From: JAKLIN01 sp964544395
Lineage (GTDB): Archaea; Nanobdellota; Nanobdellia; Pacearchaeales; GW2011-AR1
Assembly: GCA_964544395.1 (NCBI GenBank)
Contig: CAZJAO010000002.1
Coordinates: forward strand, 1 to 64,000
Direction of reading: 5' to 3'
Length of the DNA stretch: 64,000 nucleotides
The notes below the pieces were generated by a model. That model saw nothing but the letters and a program-made list of their open reading frames with translations, made no database searches and had not been told where the DNA came from. Below, piece by piece: positions 6,373 through 13,133 of the stretch. The first letter of the stretch is position 1. Each line of letters opens with the position of its first letter. The position numbers and the translations under genes were made by a program.

Positions 6373-6737
6373 TCTAAGATTCTAACCTCTTTTGCATCCG
6401 GATTTTTTTTAATTTCTTCAAATATAGTTGAAACTTTTCCGCCGGATTTCAATATTTTATCTTTTGCATTTTTTGAAAAACTCAAAGCAATAATCCTGAT
6501 TTTCTTGTCCAATTCTCCGACAGATAAAACTTTTCCAGGAATTACAATTGTTTCTCCATCTTTGGACTCTTTGTTAATTATATCTAAATTCTTTTGCAGT
6601 TTATTTTTTCTTGGAGAAGATAAGATTTCAGAAACTCTGTACCATCTCTTGTTTTTTCTTGCATCCATTATAGTTTCTACTAATTCCGGATTTCCTTTCT
6701 TTCTTAATTGCTTATTTATTTTTGTCTTTGATTTCAT
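6369..6737 (-). CDS. rpl18e: Large ribosomal subunit protein eL18
   Basis: A 122-residue protein matching archaeal eL18: basic start (KSKTKINKQLRKKGNPELVETI), KNKRWYRVSEILSSPRKNK, and VIPGKVLSVGELDKKIRI, with the GG near the C-terminus. First gene of the eL18-uL13-uS9 operon. There is no clear Shine-Dalgarno sequence; instead two perfect hairpins occupy the predicted 5' leader (6744-6785), which may control the operon. Confidence 0.93.
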   Translation of the reverse strand: MKSKTKINKQLRKKGNPELVETIMDARKNKRWYRVSEILSSPRKNKLQKNLDIINKESKDGETIVIPGKVLSVGELDKKIRIIALSFSKNAKDKILKSGGKVSTIFEEIKKNPDAKEVRILE

Positions 6738-6743
6738 TTTAAA

Positions 6744-6785
6744 TTAGCAGAAGTATTATCAACTGCTAACGCCGAGTTTGACTCG
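6744..6785 (-). promoter_or_regulatory. Structured 5' leader of the eL18 operon (two perfect hairpins)
   Basis: Read on the minus strand, the RNA would form CGAGT-CAA-ACTCG (6785-6773), then TTAGCAG / CTGCTAA arms around a 12-base loop (6769-6744), ending seven bases before the ATG at 6737. A TATA-like box at 6811-6818 (TTTAAATA on the minus strand) would start transcription near 6788, just before the first hairpin. Such a leader is a candidate ribosomal-protein autoregulatory element; that role is inferred. Confidence 0.45.
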
Positions 6786-6855
6786 CAGTAAATATACCTT
6801 TAAATCAGGATATTTAAAGGTTTTTATTCTCCCTACAAATTATTAGTCCATTAAA

Positions 6856-6864
6856 TTTATAAAT
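6856..6864 (+). promoter_or_regulatory. TATA box for the secreted-type gene at 6886
   Basis: TTTATAAAT spans -30 to -22 relative to the ATG at 6886, so transcription should start within a few bases of the start codon (leaderless). Confidence 0.6.
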
Positions 6865-6885
6865 AACAATAGTTAATTTCTTATC

Positions 6886-7362
6886 ATGGAAAAAAAGGGA
6901 TTAAAACCATTAGGTATCTCATTAATAGCTCTTCTTGCTATTTCTTTAATTATCGTCGGTATTGTATTATTCTCTTCCCATCCTAATTCAACTGGAAATA
7001 TTATTGCAGGAAGTACAAACTCCGTAGCTTCTGGACAAAATACTTCTAATACAAATCTGGTTAAATTAGCGGATACTCCTTATGCAAATTCCGCTTATTT
7101 AATCTCTTCCAATACTCTAAGCCCAGAGGCGCAACAGGCAATTTCTGGTTTTAATATAAATAAGCAAACAAATTCCGATGGAACTACAACAATAAATTTA
7201 GTTGCGATTAATCCCGAATATCAGAACCAATCTTATACTTTGCAATCGGGTCAGAGTCTTTATTTTATAGAAACATCTTGGGGAGATGACGGAAATGGTT
7301 CAGAAAATTTCTTAGGTGATGATCATGCAGTTGTAGTAGATTCTAATGGGTATATTGTTTAA
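6886..7362 (+). CDS. Membrane-anchored or secreted hypothetical protein
   Basis: A 158-residue protein. After MEKKGLKPLG, a single hydrophobic helix (about residues 11-30) acts as a signal peptide or N-terminal anchor. Then comes a Ser/Thr/Asn-rich linker (residues 32-57) with several N-x-S/T sequons (NTS, NST), and an extracellular part ending in acidic glycine-rich loops (WGDDGNGSENFLGDDHAVVV). The sequons suit glycosylation by the AglB encoded in this window. No enzymatic motif was seen and the family was not recognised. It has a leaderless-type promoter and stands alone, converging on the DHH gene 5 bp downstream. Confidence 0.65.
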   Translation: MEKKGLKPLGISLIALLAISLIIVGIVLFSSHPNSTGNIIAGSTNSVASGQNTSNTNLVKLADTPYANSAYLISSNTLSPEAQQAISGFNINKQTNSDGTTTINLVAINPEYQNQSYTLQSGQSLYFIETSWGDDGNGSENFLGDDHAVVVDSNGYIV

Positions 7363-7367
7363 TAATT

Positions 7368-8387
7368 TTAATCTTTAGAAATAATCTCAACAAAACCTTT
7401 TTCTTTGATTACTTTTAGAACATCTTCAATTGCTTTTTTCATATTTGTGCTCTTTAGTATAAAGGCCGAAGCTTCTTTATGCCCTCCACCTCCAAAAGCA
7501 GTTGAATAAATAGTTGTGTCCAGGCCTTTGCTTCTAAATGAGCCTTTTATTTCACCATTGGATTCGGTAAGAGTAAAAATTAAATTAAGGCCTTTTATGT
7601 CCTGCATGCAGCCAATTCCCAACCTTATATCAGAAACATTTAATCCCAATTTTTCATATTCTTTCTTTGTTGCCCAGCTGTAAGCAACATCCTTTCCATT
7701 AATTTCTTTTTTCTCCATATTAGTCAATAAAAGCCCGTAGAGCTTTTTTAGATTCCAAGGGCTATTCATAATAGGGTCATATAAATCTTTCTTGTAATTT
7801 AGTCCATTTCCCAAAAGAACAACAGCTTTCTTTAATGAGTCTATAGAATTACCATGGATAAAGAACGAAGTGTCTGTGCAGAGACCAATCATCAACCTTA
7901 ATGATAATTCCCTGTCAAATTTGAATTTTATTTTATTAAAGAATTCAAATAGAACCGAACAACATGAAGGCAGGTCTGGATTTACATAATTTAAATTTCC
8001 ATAATAGGAATTCGTGACGTGATGGTCAATGTTAATTACTTTTTTGGTTTTCAGTTTCTCTTTAAATTCTTCTGAAAACTCCAAGAAGCCATGATCTAAA
8101 AAGATAAGATGATCAAATTCACTTAAATCTAATTTCTCAATATCTACTCCAAATTCCACTTCTTTGCTAAAACTATAAGACTCCAGATTCTCGCTTAATC
8201 GGTCTTTGCTTATCAATCGAACACTAACCCCTGCCCTTTCGAGAACATATTTCATTGCGGTGCAAGAACCGAAAGAATCTCCGTCAGGACGTCCATGCAG
8301 AGTTAATAGAACTTTTTTTGATTTCCTCAATTCTTTCCAAATTTCTTTGAATTTGTTGTTTCTAACATCATAAATCTGATTAAACAT
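7368..8387 (-). CDS. DHH/DHHA1 phosphoesterase, NrnA-like (nano-RNase / pAp phosphatase)
   Basis: A 339-residue protein with both halves of the RecJ/NrnA phosphoesterase fold. Motif I is HGRPDGDSFGS (Asp35, Asp37), FLDHG supplies the next metal ligand at about residue 98, and the DHH motif is DHHVTN (121-126). The C-terminal DHHA1 domain has GSFRSKGLDTT and the substrate-binding GGGGHKEAS. Bacterial NrnA enzymes degrade very short RNAs and dephosphorylate pAp; archaeal relatives may also cleave cyclic dinucleotide products. There is no RecJ-style OB domain. It is a single gene between the secreted protein and the tRNA-Leu. Confidence 0.85.
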   Translation of the reverse strand: MFNQIYDVRNNKFKEIWKELRKSKKVLLTLHGRPDGDSFGSCTAMKYVLERAGVSVRLISKDRLSENLESYSFSKEVEFGVDIEKLDLSEFDHLIFLDHGFLEFSEEFKEKLKTKKVINIDHHVTNSYYGNLNYVNPDLPSCCSVLFEFFNKIKFKFDRELSLRLMIGLCTDTSFFIHGNSIDSLKKAVVLLGNGLNYKKDLYDPIMNSPWNLKKLYGLLLTNMEKKEINGKDVAYSWATKKEYEKLGLNVSDIRLGIGCMQDIKGLNLIFTLTESNGEIKGSFRSKGLDTTIYSTAFGGGGHKEASAFILKSTNMKKAIEDVLKVIKEKGFVEIISKD

Positions 8388-8422
8388 AATTTAGATTTCA
8401 ATTTATTCTATTTAAAGATTTA

Positions 8423-8506
8423 TGCGGGAGACAGGATTCGGACCTGCGCAGGCACTAAGCCACAAGAGCCTTAATCTTGCCCGTTTGACCACTCCGGCAC
8501 CCCCGC
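8423..8506 (-). tRNA. tRNA-Leu, anticodon read as AAG
   Basis: An 84-nt class II tRNA without CCA. The acceptor GCGGGGG pairs with CTCCCGC (one G-T) and the discriminator is A. The anticodon stem CAAGA/TCTTG is perfect around the 7-nt loop TTAAGGC, giving anticodon AAG at 34-36, with T33 and G37. The long variable arm (GGC...GCC) and T-arm are present. Reading TAA would break the stem. A34 is rare in archaea, where CUU/CUC codons are normally read by a GAG tRNA. Confidence 0.85.
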
Positions 8507-8568
8507 ATGTTTTTCTTAAAATATTGGTATATAAAAAGTTTTATAAATGTCTATGGACAGAGAATTTT

Positions 8569-8681
8569 GAAGACGGCCATAGTAAAAGGGAAATACCTGG
8601 TCTCATTCCGAACCCAGAAGTTAAGCCTTTTACGTTGATGGTGCTAGTTTCTAAAAGAAGCTAAGTCATTAAGCTGTCTTC
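8569..8681 (+). rRNA. rrf: 5S ribosomal RNA
   Basis: About 113 nt. The ends pair as helix I (GAAGACGGC with GCTGTCTTC, 9 bp including one G-U). GTAAAAGG pairs with CCTTTTAC as helix II, and the universally conserved core CATTCCGAACCCAGAAGTTAAG lies between (shown only in part as the family marker). A TATA-like run (TATATAAAAAG, near 8529-8539) precedes it. It is isolated: no 16S or 23S gene occurs in the window. Exact ends are estimated from the pairing. Confidence 0.88.
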
Positions 8682-8687
8682 TATATT

Positions 8688-8695
8688 TTTATAAA
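8688..8695 (+). promoter_or_regulatory. TATA box for rnp4
   Basis: TTTATAAA lies 29 to 22 bases upstream of the ATG at 8717, overlapping the region just after the 5S rRNA. This predicts a leaderless rnp4 mRNA. Confidence 0.55.
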
Positions 8696-8716
8696 AAGTA
8701 CTGATCTATCTTTCTC

Positions 8717-8980
8717 ATGAAAAAAGTTTCCAAGAAAGAAGCTCAAAAACAGATTGAAGATTTTTTTCTAAATATAAAGAGTAAGATCCCTAGTGAAATA
8801 AAGAAAATTCAAAATCTTTCTAAGAATAATAATATTAAATTAGGTAATAAAAGAAAATCTTTTTGCAAGAAATGCCTGAATCCTTACAATAATTCCAAGA
8901 TAAAAATCAGTAATGGAATAAAATCCGTTGAATGTAAGAACTGTGGCTATAAATCTCGATGGAAAATTAAGCTTTCTTAA
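8717..8980 (+). CDS. rnp4: Ribonuclease P protein subunit Rpp21/Rnp4
   Basis: An 87-residue protein: an N-terminal helical region rich in Lys (residues 1-45), then a zinc ribbon with FCKKCLNPYN and ECKNCGYKSRWKI, the arrangement of the RNase P Rpr2/Rpp21 family. This subunit pairs with Rpp29 and supports the specificity domain of RNase P RNA in maturing tRNA 5' ends. It is shorter than many archaeal homologues. Its 3' end overlaps the convergent rpoN gene by 14 bases. Confidence 0.8.
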   Translation: MKKVSKKEAQKQIEDFFLNIKSKIPSEIKKIQNLSKNNNIKLGNKRKSFCKKCLNPYNNSKIKISNGIKSVECKNCGYKSRWKIKLS

Positions 8981-9164
8981 ATTTTCCTACAAGTTCAATC
9001 AAGTCTGTTTGTCCTAGGAACACAGATCTGCAGCAATATCTTTCAATTCCAAGCTCATCTAGTACTTTGCCGGATTTTTCTCCGCTTGCTACTCTTCTTT
9101 TGTATTCTTCCCATAAATGTCCTACGGGTTTGCCACAAGAAAAGCATCGTACTGGAATTATCAT
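8967..9164 (-). CDS. rpoN: DNA-directed RNA polymerase subunit N (Rpb10-like)
   Basis: A 65-residue subunit with the family start MIIPVRCFSCGKPVGHLWEEY and the zinc-binding pair CCR near residue 44 (IERYCCRSVFLGQTDLIE). The four Cys form the atypical CX2C...CC zinc bundle that anchors RpoD/RpoL to the polymerase core. Length is normal. In many archaea it follows uS9; here it stands alone, convergent with rnp4. Confidence 0.95.
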   Translation of the reverse strand: MIIPVRCFSCGKPVGHLWEEYKRRVASGEKSGKVLDELGIERYCCRSVFLGQTDLIELVGKFKKA

Positions 9165-9264
9165 ACAATTAGTTTTGAAATTTAGTTTTTAAACATTACT
9201 ATCAAACAAATAACACAAATCTTTAAAAACTAAATTCATTTTCACAAATAATCAAGGTGAAAAA

Positions 9265-9462
9265 ATGAGGAAATGCGTCTATTGTTTGTCGGAGCTTAAA
9301 GATAATCGGTCTATGGAAATCTGTGATAGGTGTGGTGAACAAGTTTGGGGAAAGAAGATGTTTGATGCCATAAAGAAGAATACAGATGAAGCGAGGGATA
9401 AGGGAAATCTCGAACCCATGAGGCCGGATTTATTGGACGGCACAGGGAAAAAATTCTATTAA
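9265..9462 (+). CDS. Small zinc-ribbon protein, function unknown
   Basis: A 65-residue protein with a zinc ribbon made of CVYC (residues 4-7) and CDRC (20-23), then a charged helix and a C-terminal LEPMRPDLLDGTGKKFY. The start is supported by AAGGTGA eight bases before the ATG, one of the few clear Shine-Dalgarno sites here. Zinc ribbons of this size often bind RNA or act in transcription or translation, but no specific role can be read. It lies between rpoN (divergent) and eL21. Confidence 0.65.
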   Translation: MRKCVYCLSELKDNRSMEICDRCGEQVWGKKMFDAIKKNTDEARDKGNLEPMRPDLLDGTGKKFY

Positions 9463-9518
9463 TTCTTCTGTTTTCTAGAAATAAATAGCTTTTTAAATAA
9501 TATATTTGTGGGTAAATT

Positions 9519-9776
9519 ATGAGTAAAAGAAAAAGAATTCATAGTAATGGAAAACCTGGACTTAGCAAGCTCTTCAGAGAGTTCAATGATGGCGAAACCG
9601 TCGCTGTTGTAAAAGAGCCCTCTGTTAGTTCCAGATTCCCTCTTAGATTGCAGGGTTCAACAGGAATTATCGCAGAGAAGCGAGGCAATGCGTACAAGGT
9701 TAAGATCTATACTCAGAATAAATTAAAAGAATTTTTAATTGAGCCGGTTCACTTAAAGAAAATCAAAGTAAAATGA
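9519..9776 (+). CDS. rpl21e: Large ribosomal subunit protein eL21
   Basis: An 85-residue protein. The family features are KPGLSKLFREFNDGETVAVV near residues 12-31 and SRFPLRLQGSTGIIAEKRGNAYKV, an SH3-like barrel that binds 23S rRNA near the central protuberance. It starts the eL21-rpoF-DUF655-uS13-uS4-uS11-rpoD run; its stop overlaps the rpoF start (ATGA). eL21 next to rpoF is the usual archaeal arrangement. Confidence 0.9.
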   Translation: MSKRKRIHSNGKPGLSKLFREFNDGETVAVVKEPSVSSRFPLRLQGSTGIIAEKRGNAYKVKIYTQNKLKEFLIEPVHLKKIKVK

Positions 9777-10078
9777 TAAAAAATAGAACTTCCTTAAGCA
9801 TGGTAGAAGCAGAAGAATACACAAAAGATAATGAAAATTCTGCGGAATTAAATAAATTCATAAAAAAATTCTCGAAGATAGATTTGAAGAAAGCAAAGGA
9901 ATTAAGATTGAAACTTGAAGAATTGAACCTAATGAAGCTTAAATCAGACTACATTTCTAAAATCATTGATATTCTGCCGGAAACAAATGAAGATATAAAT
10001 AAAATTTTTGCCGATATCAGTTTAGATGAAAATGAATCTCAAAAAATACTCGATACAGTTAAAGAATATACCAAATAG
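9773..10078 (+). CDS. rpoF: DNA-directed RNA polymerase subunit F (Rpb4-like)
   Basis: A 101-residue helical protein. The start KNRTSLSMVEAEEYTK and the C-terminal HRDC-like part (DYISKIIDILPETNEDINKIF) fit archaeal Rpb4. RpoF pairs with RpoE (Rpb7) to form the stalk of RNA polymerase; no rpoE is in the window. It overlaps eL21 by 4 bases and lies 5 bases before the DUF655 gene, the conserved archaeal neighbourhood. Confidence 0.85.
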   Translation: MIKNRTSLSMVEAEEYTKDNENSAELNKFIKKFSKIDLKKAKELRLKLEELNLMKLKSDYISKIIDILPETNEDINKIFADISLDENESQKILDTVKEYTK

Positions 10079-10083
10079 TTACA

Positions 10084-10620
10084 ATGGACAAAGAAGAATA
10101 TGCAATAGTGCTGGATTATTTGCCGAACGGATATCCTCTAGAAAAGAAAATGATTCCTGTAGTGCAAGCTATAGGTGAAAAGAACCTCACCCTTCTTGAA
10201 CTAGTCCCTAGGAGAGGAGAAAATTTTGAAATTGGTGAAAGAGTTTATATTGGGGAAGGAAAAAGAGACAAAGTCTATTACATTCTAGGAAGATTATCTT
10301 CCGAGAAGGTTTCTGAATCGGCAAAGACACAATTGGAAGAATTTATAAAGAAAATTGTAAAGGAAAGAGAGAGCGAGTTCGTGACTTTTTTCAATAAATC
10401 CGATGCAATAAACAAGAGAGTCCATCAGTTGGAATTTCTGCCGGGTTTAGGAAAGAAACATATGCAGGATATTCTCAAGCAAAGAGAAGAAAAACCTTTT
10501 GAGTCTTTTGAAGATATCCGAAAGAGAATTCCTAATCTCCCAGATCCTCAAAAAGCAGTGGAGAGAAGAATTTTTAAAGAACTTGTAGATAAGGAAAGAT
10601 ATAACCTTTTTGTGCATTAA
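10084..10620 (+). CDS. DUF655 family protein (OB-like plus helix-hairpin-helix)
   Basis: A 178-residue conserved archaeal protein. The N-terminal half (residues 1-75, DYLPNGYP, LLELVPRRGENFEIGERVYIG) looks like a beta-barrel. The C-terminal half carries a helix-hairpin-helix (EFLPGLGKKHMQDILKQRE, then FESFEDIRKRI) typical of nucleic-acid binding. DUF655 genes regularly neighbour rpoF and rsmA in archaea, suggesting an RNA- or ribosome-linked role. The rsmA that often follows is absent; uS13 follows instead after one base. Confidence 0.85.
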   Translation: MDKEEYAIVLDYLPNGYPLEKKMIPVVQAIGEKNLTLLELVPRRGENFEIGERVYIGEGKRDKVYYILGRLSSEKVSESAKTQLEEFIKKIVKERESEFVTFFNKSDAINKRVHQLEFLPGLGKKHMQDILKQREEKPFESFEDIRKRIPNLPDPQKAVERRIFKELVDKERYNLFVH

Positions 10621-10621
10621 A

Positions 10622-11086
10622 ATGGAAGCAAAAATACAAAACACCGAGAGAATTGTAAGAATTTTATCGAGAGATATAGAAGGCGGTATGACCGTTTATG
10701 CGGGATTAGCTACAATCAAAGGAATATCTTGGAGCTTTTCAAATGCAATCTGCCAGACATTAGGAATTGATAAATACAAGAAGATTGGTGCTCTTACTGA
10801 AGAGGAAATAAAAAGAATTTCTGAATTCGCCAAAAAACCAATTTTGCCCGCACATTTTATGAATAGAAGGAGAGACCGAGAAACAGGAGAGAACAGACAT
10901 CTTACGGGAGTAGATTTGGACTTGGCAAAAGAATTTGATATTAAGAGATTAAAGCAAATCAAGAACTTTAGAGGAGTAAGGCATGCTCTCGGACTTCCTT
11001 TAAGAGGCCAGAGAACAAAGGGAAACTTCAGAAAGAACAGAAATAGGGGAGTTGGAATTAAAAAGAAAACACCAGTTAAAAAATGA
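10622..11086 (+). CDS. rps13: Small ribosomal subunit protein uS13
   Basis: A 154-residue protein. The start ATG at 10622 (MEAKIQNTERIVRIL) is preferred over a GTG at 10610 inside the DUF655 gene. Family features: TVYAGLATIKGISWSFSNAIC (helix-two-turn-helix), and the C-terminal RGVRHALGLPLRGQRTKGNFRKN that contacts tRNA and the uL5/uL31 bridge region. First of the uS13-uS4-uS11-rpoD cluster conserved in archaea; overlaps uS4 by 4 bases. Confidence 0.93.
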   Translation: MEAKIQNTERIVRILSRDIEGGMTVYAGLATIKGISWSFSNAICQTLGIDKYKKIGALTEEEIKRISEFAKKPILPAHFMNRRRDRETGENRHLTGVDLDLAKEFDIKRLKQIKNFRGVRHALGLPLRGQRTKGNFRKNRNRGVGIKKKTPVKK

Positions 11087-11574
11087 AAAGAAAACATAAA
11101 AGTTATTCACGACCAAAGAAACCTTATGATAAAAAAAGGTTTGAAGAGGAAGCAATAGTTACAGAAAGATTTGGATTAAAAAATAAAAGAGAAATCTGGA
11201 AAGCTCAGGCCAGAGTTGATGTTATGAGGGAAAAGGCAAAGAATTTGATTTCTGCCCCCGAAGAAGAAAAAGAAGCTTTCTTCAAGAGAATCAGGAAGAT
11301 TGGCTTGAATGTTAAGAGCATAGCAGATGTTTTATCCTTGACAAAAGAAGATTATATGCAAAGAAGATTGCAGACAATTGTCGCAGAAAAGAGACTTGTA
11401 CCCACGATAAAAGCAGCAAGACAATTCATTGTCCATAAGAAAGTATTAGTTAATGGAGAAGTTGTAAACAGTCCAGCATATGTTGTTCCTGTTGAATTTG
11501 AAAATAATATTTCCTTGAAACAAGCTAATAGGAAAAAAATTGAAATAGTGGAGGAAAAAGCAAATGGAAACTGA
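11083..11574 (+). CDS. rps4: Small ribosomal subunit protein uS4
   Basis: A 163-residue protein. After a basic N-terminus, the S4 RNA-binding domain occupies about residues 100-150 (MQRRLQTIVAEKRLVPTIKAARQFIVHKKVLVNGEVVNSPAYVVP). uS4 is a primary 16S rRNA binder at the 5' domain. It lacks the zinc cluster seen in some bacterial forms, as expected for archaea. Coupled by overlap to uS13 (4 bases) and uS11 (11 bases). Confidence 0.95.
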   Translation: MKRKHKSYSRPKKPYDKKRFEEEAIVTERFGLKNKREIWKAQARVDVMREKAKNLISAPEEEKEAFFKRIRKIGLNVKSIADVLSLTKEDYMQRRLQTIVAEKRLVPTIKAARQFIVHKKVLVNGEVVNSPAYVVPVEFENNISLKQANRKKIEIVEEKANGN

Positions 11575-12013
11575 ACTTATTCAGGAACCAGAACTCCTAG
11601 AAGAAGAATCCGAAGAAAAGAAATCTGAAAGAAGAAAAAAAGAAATTGAAGCAATAGTTCACATTTACACCTCGTTCAATAATACTATTGTTCATGTTAC
11701 AGATATGTCTGGAAGAACATTATCTAAAGTTACAGGTGGAATGGTTACAAAGCATTCAAGATTAAAAGCTAATCCTACAATCGCGATGTTCATTGCAAAA
11801 AGAGTTTCTGAAGAAATAATGCCCTTGGGAATAAAATCATTGTATGTAAGAATAAGGGCACAGACAGGAAATACAACCCCCGGGCCTGGTGCACATGCAA
11901 TTATCAAGAGCCTTTCAAGATCGGGATTTAAAATTTTAAACATACTTGATGTTACAAGAATTCCTCGAGGTGGACCAAAGAAGAAAGGAGGAAGAAGAGG
12001 AAGAAGAGTTTAA
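11564..12013 (+). CDS. rps11: Small ribosomal subunit protein uS11
   Basis: A 149-residue protein. Residues 1-28 are an unusual Glu/Lys-rich extension (QEPELLEEESEEKKSERRKK). The conserved domain begins at EAIVHIYTSFNNTIVHVTDMSG and includes KANPTIAMFIAKRVSEE, the glycine-rich GNTTPGPGAHAIIKSL and the C-terminal IPRGGPKKKGGRRGRRV, which lines the platform near the mRNA exit. It follows uS4 with an 11-base overlap and precedes rpoD by 24 bases. Confidence 0.95.
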   Translation: METELIQEPELLEEESEEKKSERRKKEIEAIVHIYTSFNNTIVHVTDMSGRTLSKVTGGMVTKHSRLKANPTIAMFIAKRVSEEIMPLGIKSLYVRIRAQTGNTTPGPGAHAIIKSLSRSGFKILNILDVTRIPRGGPKKKGGRRGRRV

Positions 12014-12037
12014 AAGCTCTTTAAATTTTTCATTAAA

Positions 12038-12751
12038 ATGGAAATCATAGAAAGGAAAGAAAATCAGATTACATTCAGAGCAGAAATTAGTGACAGTTTA
12101 GCAAATGCTATAAGACGTTATCTAAATCAGATCCCTATTCTCGCAGTTGATGAAGTTGAAATTTACAAGAATGATTCCCCCTTATATGATGAAACCATTG
12201 CTCATAGAATTGGTTTAATTCCTCTAAAAATGGATAAAGCCACTAATGAGAAGACAGAAATGGAATTAAAATTAGAAGTAAAGGGAGAGGGGCTTGTTTA
12301 TTCTGGAGACTTGAAGGGAGCTTTAGGCGTTGTTTATGATAAAATTCCCATAACCTCACTTGGAGAAGATGGAGAAATGCAAATTGTTGCTTTTGCTAAA
12401 ACAGGAAAAGGAAATGAACATTCAAAATTCTCACCGGGATTAATGTTTTACAGGCATGTTGTTGAAATAAAAATGGATGGAGATTTATATGAAAGAATGA
12501 AAGAGCTTCTCCCAAATAATGAAATCAAAAAAGAAGGAAAAAGTATTGTTATTCTCGATGACCAAAAGAAGGAAGTTTCTGATATCTGCGAGGAAATCTG
12601 TAGAGAAGAAGGCAAGAAATTAGAAATGATACCTAAAGATGAACTTATAATTACAATTGAGTCTTTTGGACAAATTGAAGTCAATGAAATATTCAAAAGA
12701 GCTATATCTGCATTGGAAAAAGATTTGGAATTCGTTTCCAAAAAGATTTAA
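12038..12751 (+). CDS. rpoD: DNA-directed RNA polymerase subunit D (Rpb3-like)
   Basis: A 237-residue protein. The alpha-subunit-like motif SDSLANAIRRYLNQIPILAVDEVEIYKNDSPLYDETIAHRIGLIPL appears at residues 18-65 in pieces (longest marker AVDEVEIYKNDSPLYDETIA). The end is the dimerisation helix near 210-235. The central insert has only two closely spaced Cys (ICEEIC), so the Fe-S cluster found in some archaeal RpoD proteins appears absent. RpoD pairs with RpoL to nucleate polymerase assembly. Last gene of the uS13 cluster. Confidence 0.92.
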   Translation: MEIIERKENQITFRAEISDSLANAIRRYLNQIPILAVDEVEIYKNDSPLYDETIAHRIGLIPLKMDKATNEKTEMELKLEVKGEGLVYSGDLKGALGVVYDKIPITSLGEDGEMQIVAFAKTGKGNEHSKFSPGLMFYRHVVEIKMDGDLYERMKELLPNNEIKKEGKSIVILDDQKKEVSDICEEICREEGKKLEMIPKDELIITIESFGQIEVNEIFKRAISALEKDLEFVSKKI

Positions 12752-12803
12752 TTCTATATATTTTTAAAAGGTTCTTAATCTTAATTATCGTAGATTTATT
12801 TGC

Positions 12804-12887
12804 GCAGGGATAGCGAAGTGGTCAAACGCGCGGGACTCAAGATCCCGTCCCTTAGTGGGTTCGGAGGTTCGAATCCTCTTCCCTGCA
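12804..12887 (+). tRNA. tRNA-Leu (anticodon CAA)
   Basis: An 84-nt class II tRNA. The acceptor GCAGGGA pairs with TCCCTGC and the discriminator is A. The anticodon stem CGGGA/TCCCG encloses the loop CTCAAGA, giving CAA for UUG codons. The variable arm (CCC TTAGT GGG) is long, as expected for Leu. No intron. It is the first of three tRNA genes between rpoD and secF. Confidence 0.95.
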
Positions 12888-12923
12888 TCATGGCTCTTTA
12901 GAGACGTGCGATTGCATTTTTAT

Positions 12924-12998
12924 GCGTCCGTAGCTCAGCCTGGATAGAGCACCTCCGTCCTAAGGAGGGGGTCGTAGGTTCAAATCCTATCGGGCGCA
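12924..12998 (+). tRNA. tRNA-Arg (anticodon CCT)
   Basis: A 75-nt tRNA. The acceptor GCGTCCG pairs with CGGGCGC (one T-G), followed by A. The anticodon stem CCTCC/GGAGG encloses GTCCTAA, giving CCT for AGG codons. The D-arm TAGCTCAGCCTGGATAGAGC and T-arm are canonical. No intron. Confidence 0.95.
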
Positions 12999-13054
12999 TT
13001 CCTATTTGGCTGCACAGCAAATCTTTAAAACTCTATTATAATACATATTTTTAA

Positions 13055-13126
13055 GCGTGGGTAGTATAGCGGTTAGTATATCTGCCTTCCAAGCAGATGG
13101 TCCGGGTCCGACTCCCGGCCTACGCA
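13055..13126 (+). tRNA. tRNA-Gly (anticodon TCC)
   Basis: A 72-nt tRNA. The acceptor GCGTGGG pairs with CCTACGC (one G-T), followed by A. The anticodon stem TCTGC/GCAGA encloses CTTCCAA, giving TCC for GGA codons. No intron. It ends only seven bases before the secF start codon, so secF may be transcribed from the tRNA promoter or from one inside the tRNA gene. Confidence 0.95.
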
Positions 13127-13133
13127 TAATACA

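Noticed and set aside
8471..8482. Reading the tRNA-Leu anticodon as TAA
   Set aside because: That loop would leave two mismatches in the anticodon stem, while the AAG reading has a perfect stem.
8422..8664. An 80-codon open frame on the plus strand
   Set aside because: It runs through the tRNA-Leu (minus strand) and most of the 5S rRNA, so it is an artefact of RNA genes.
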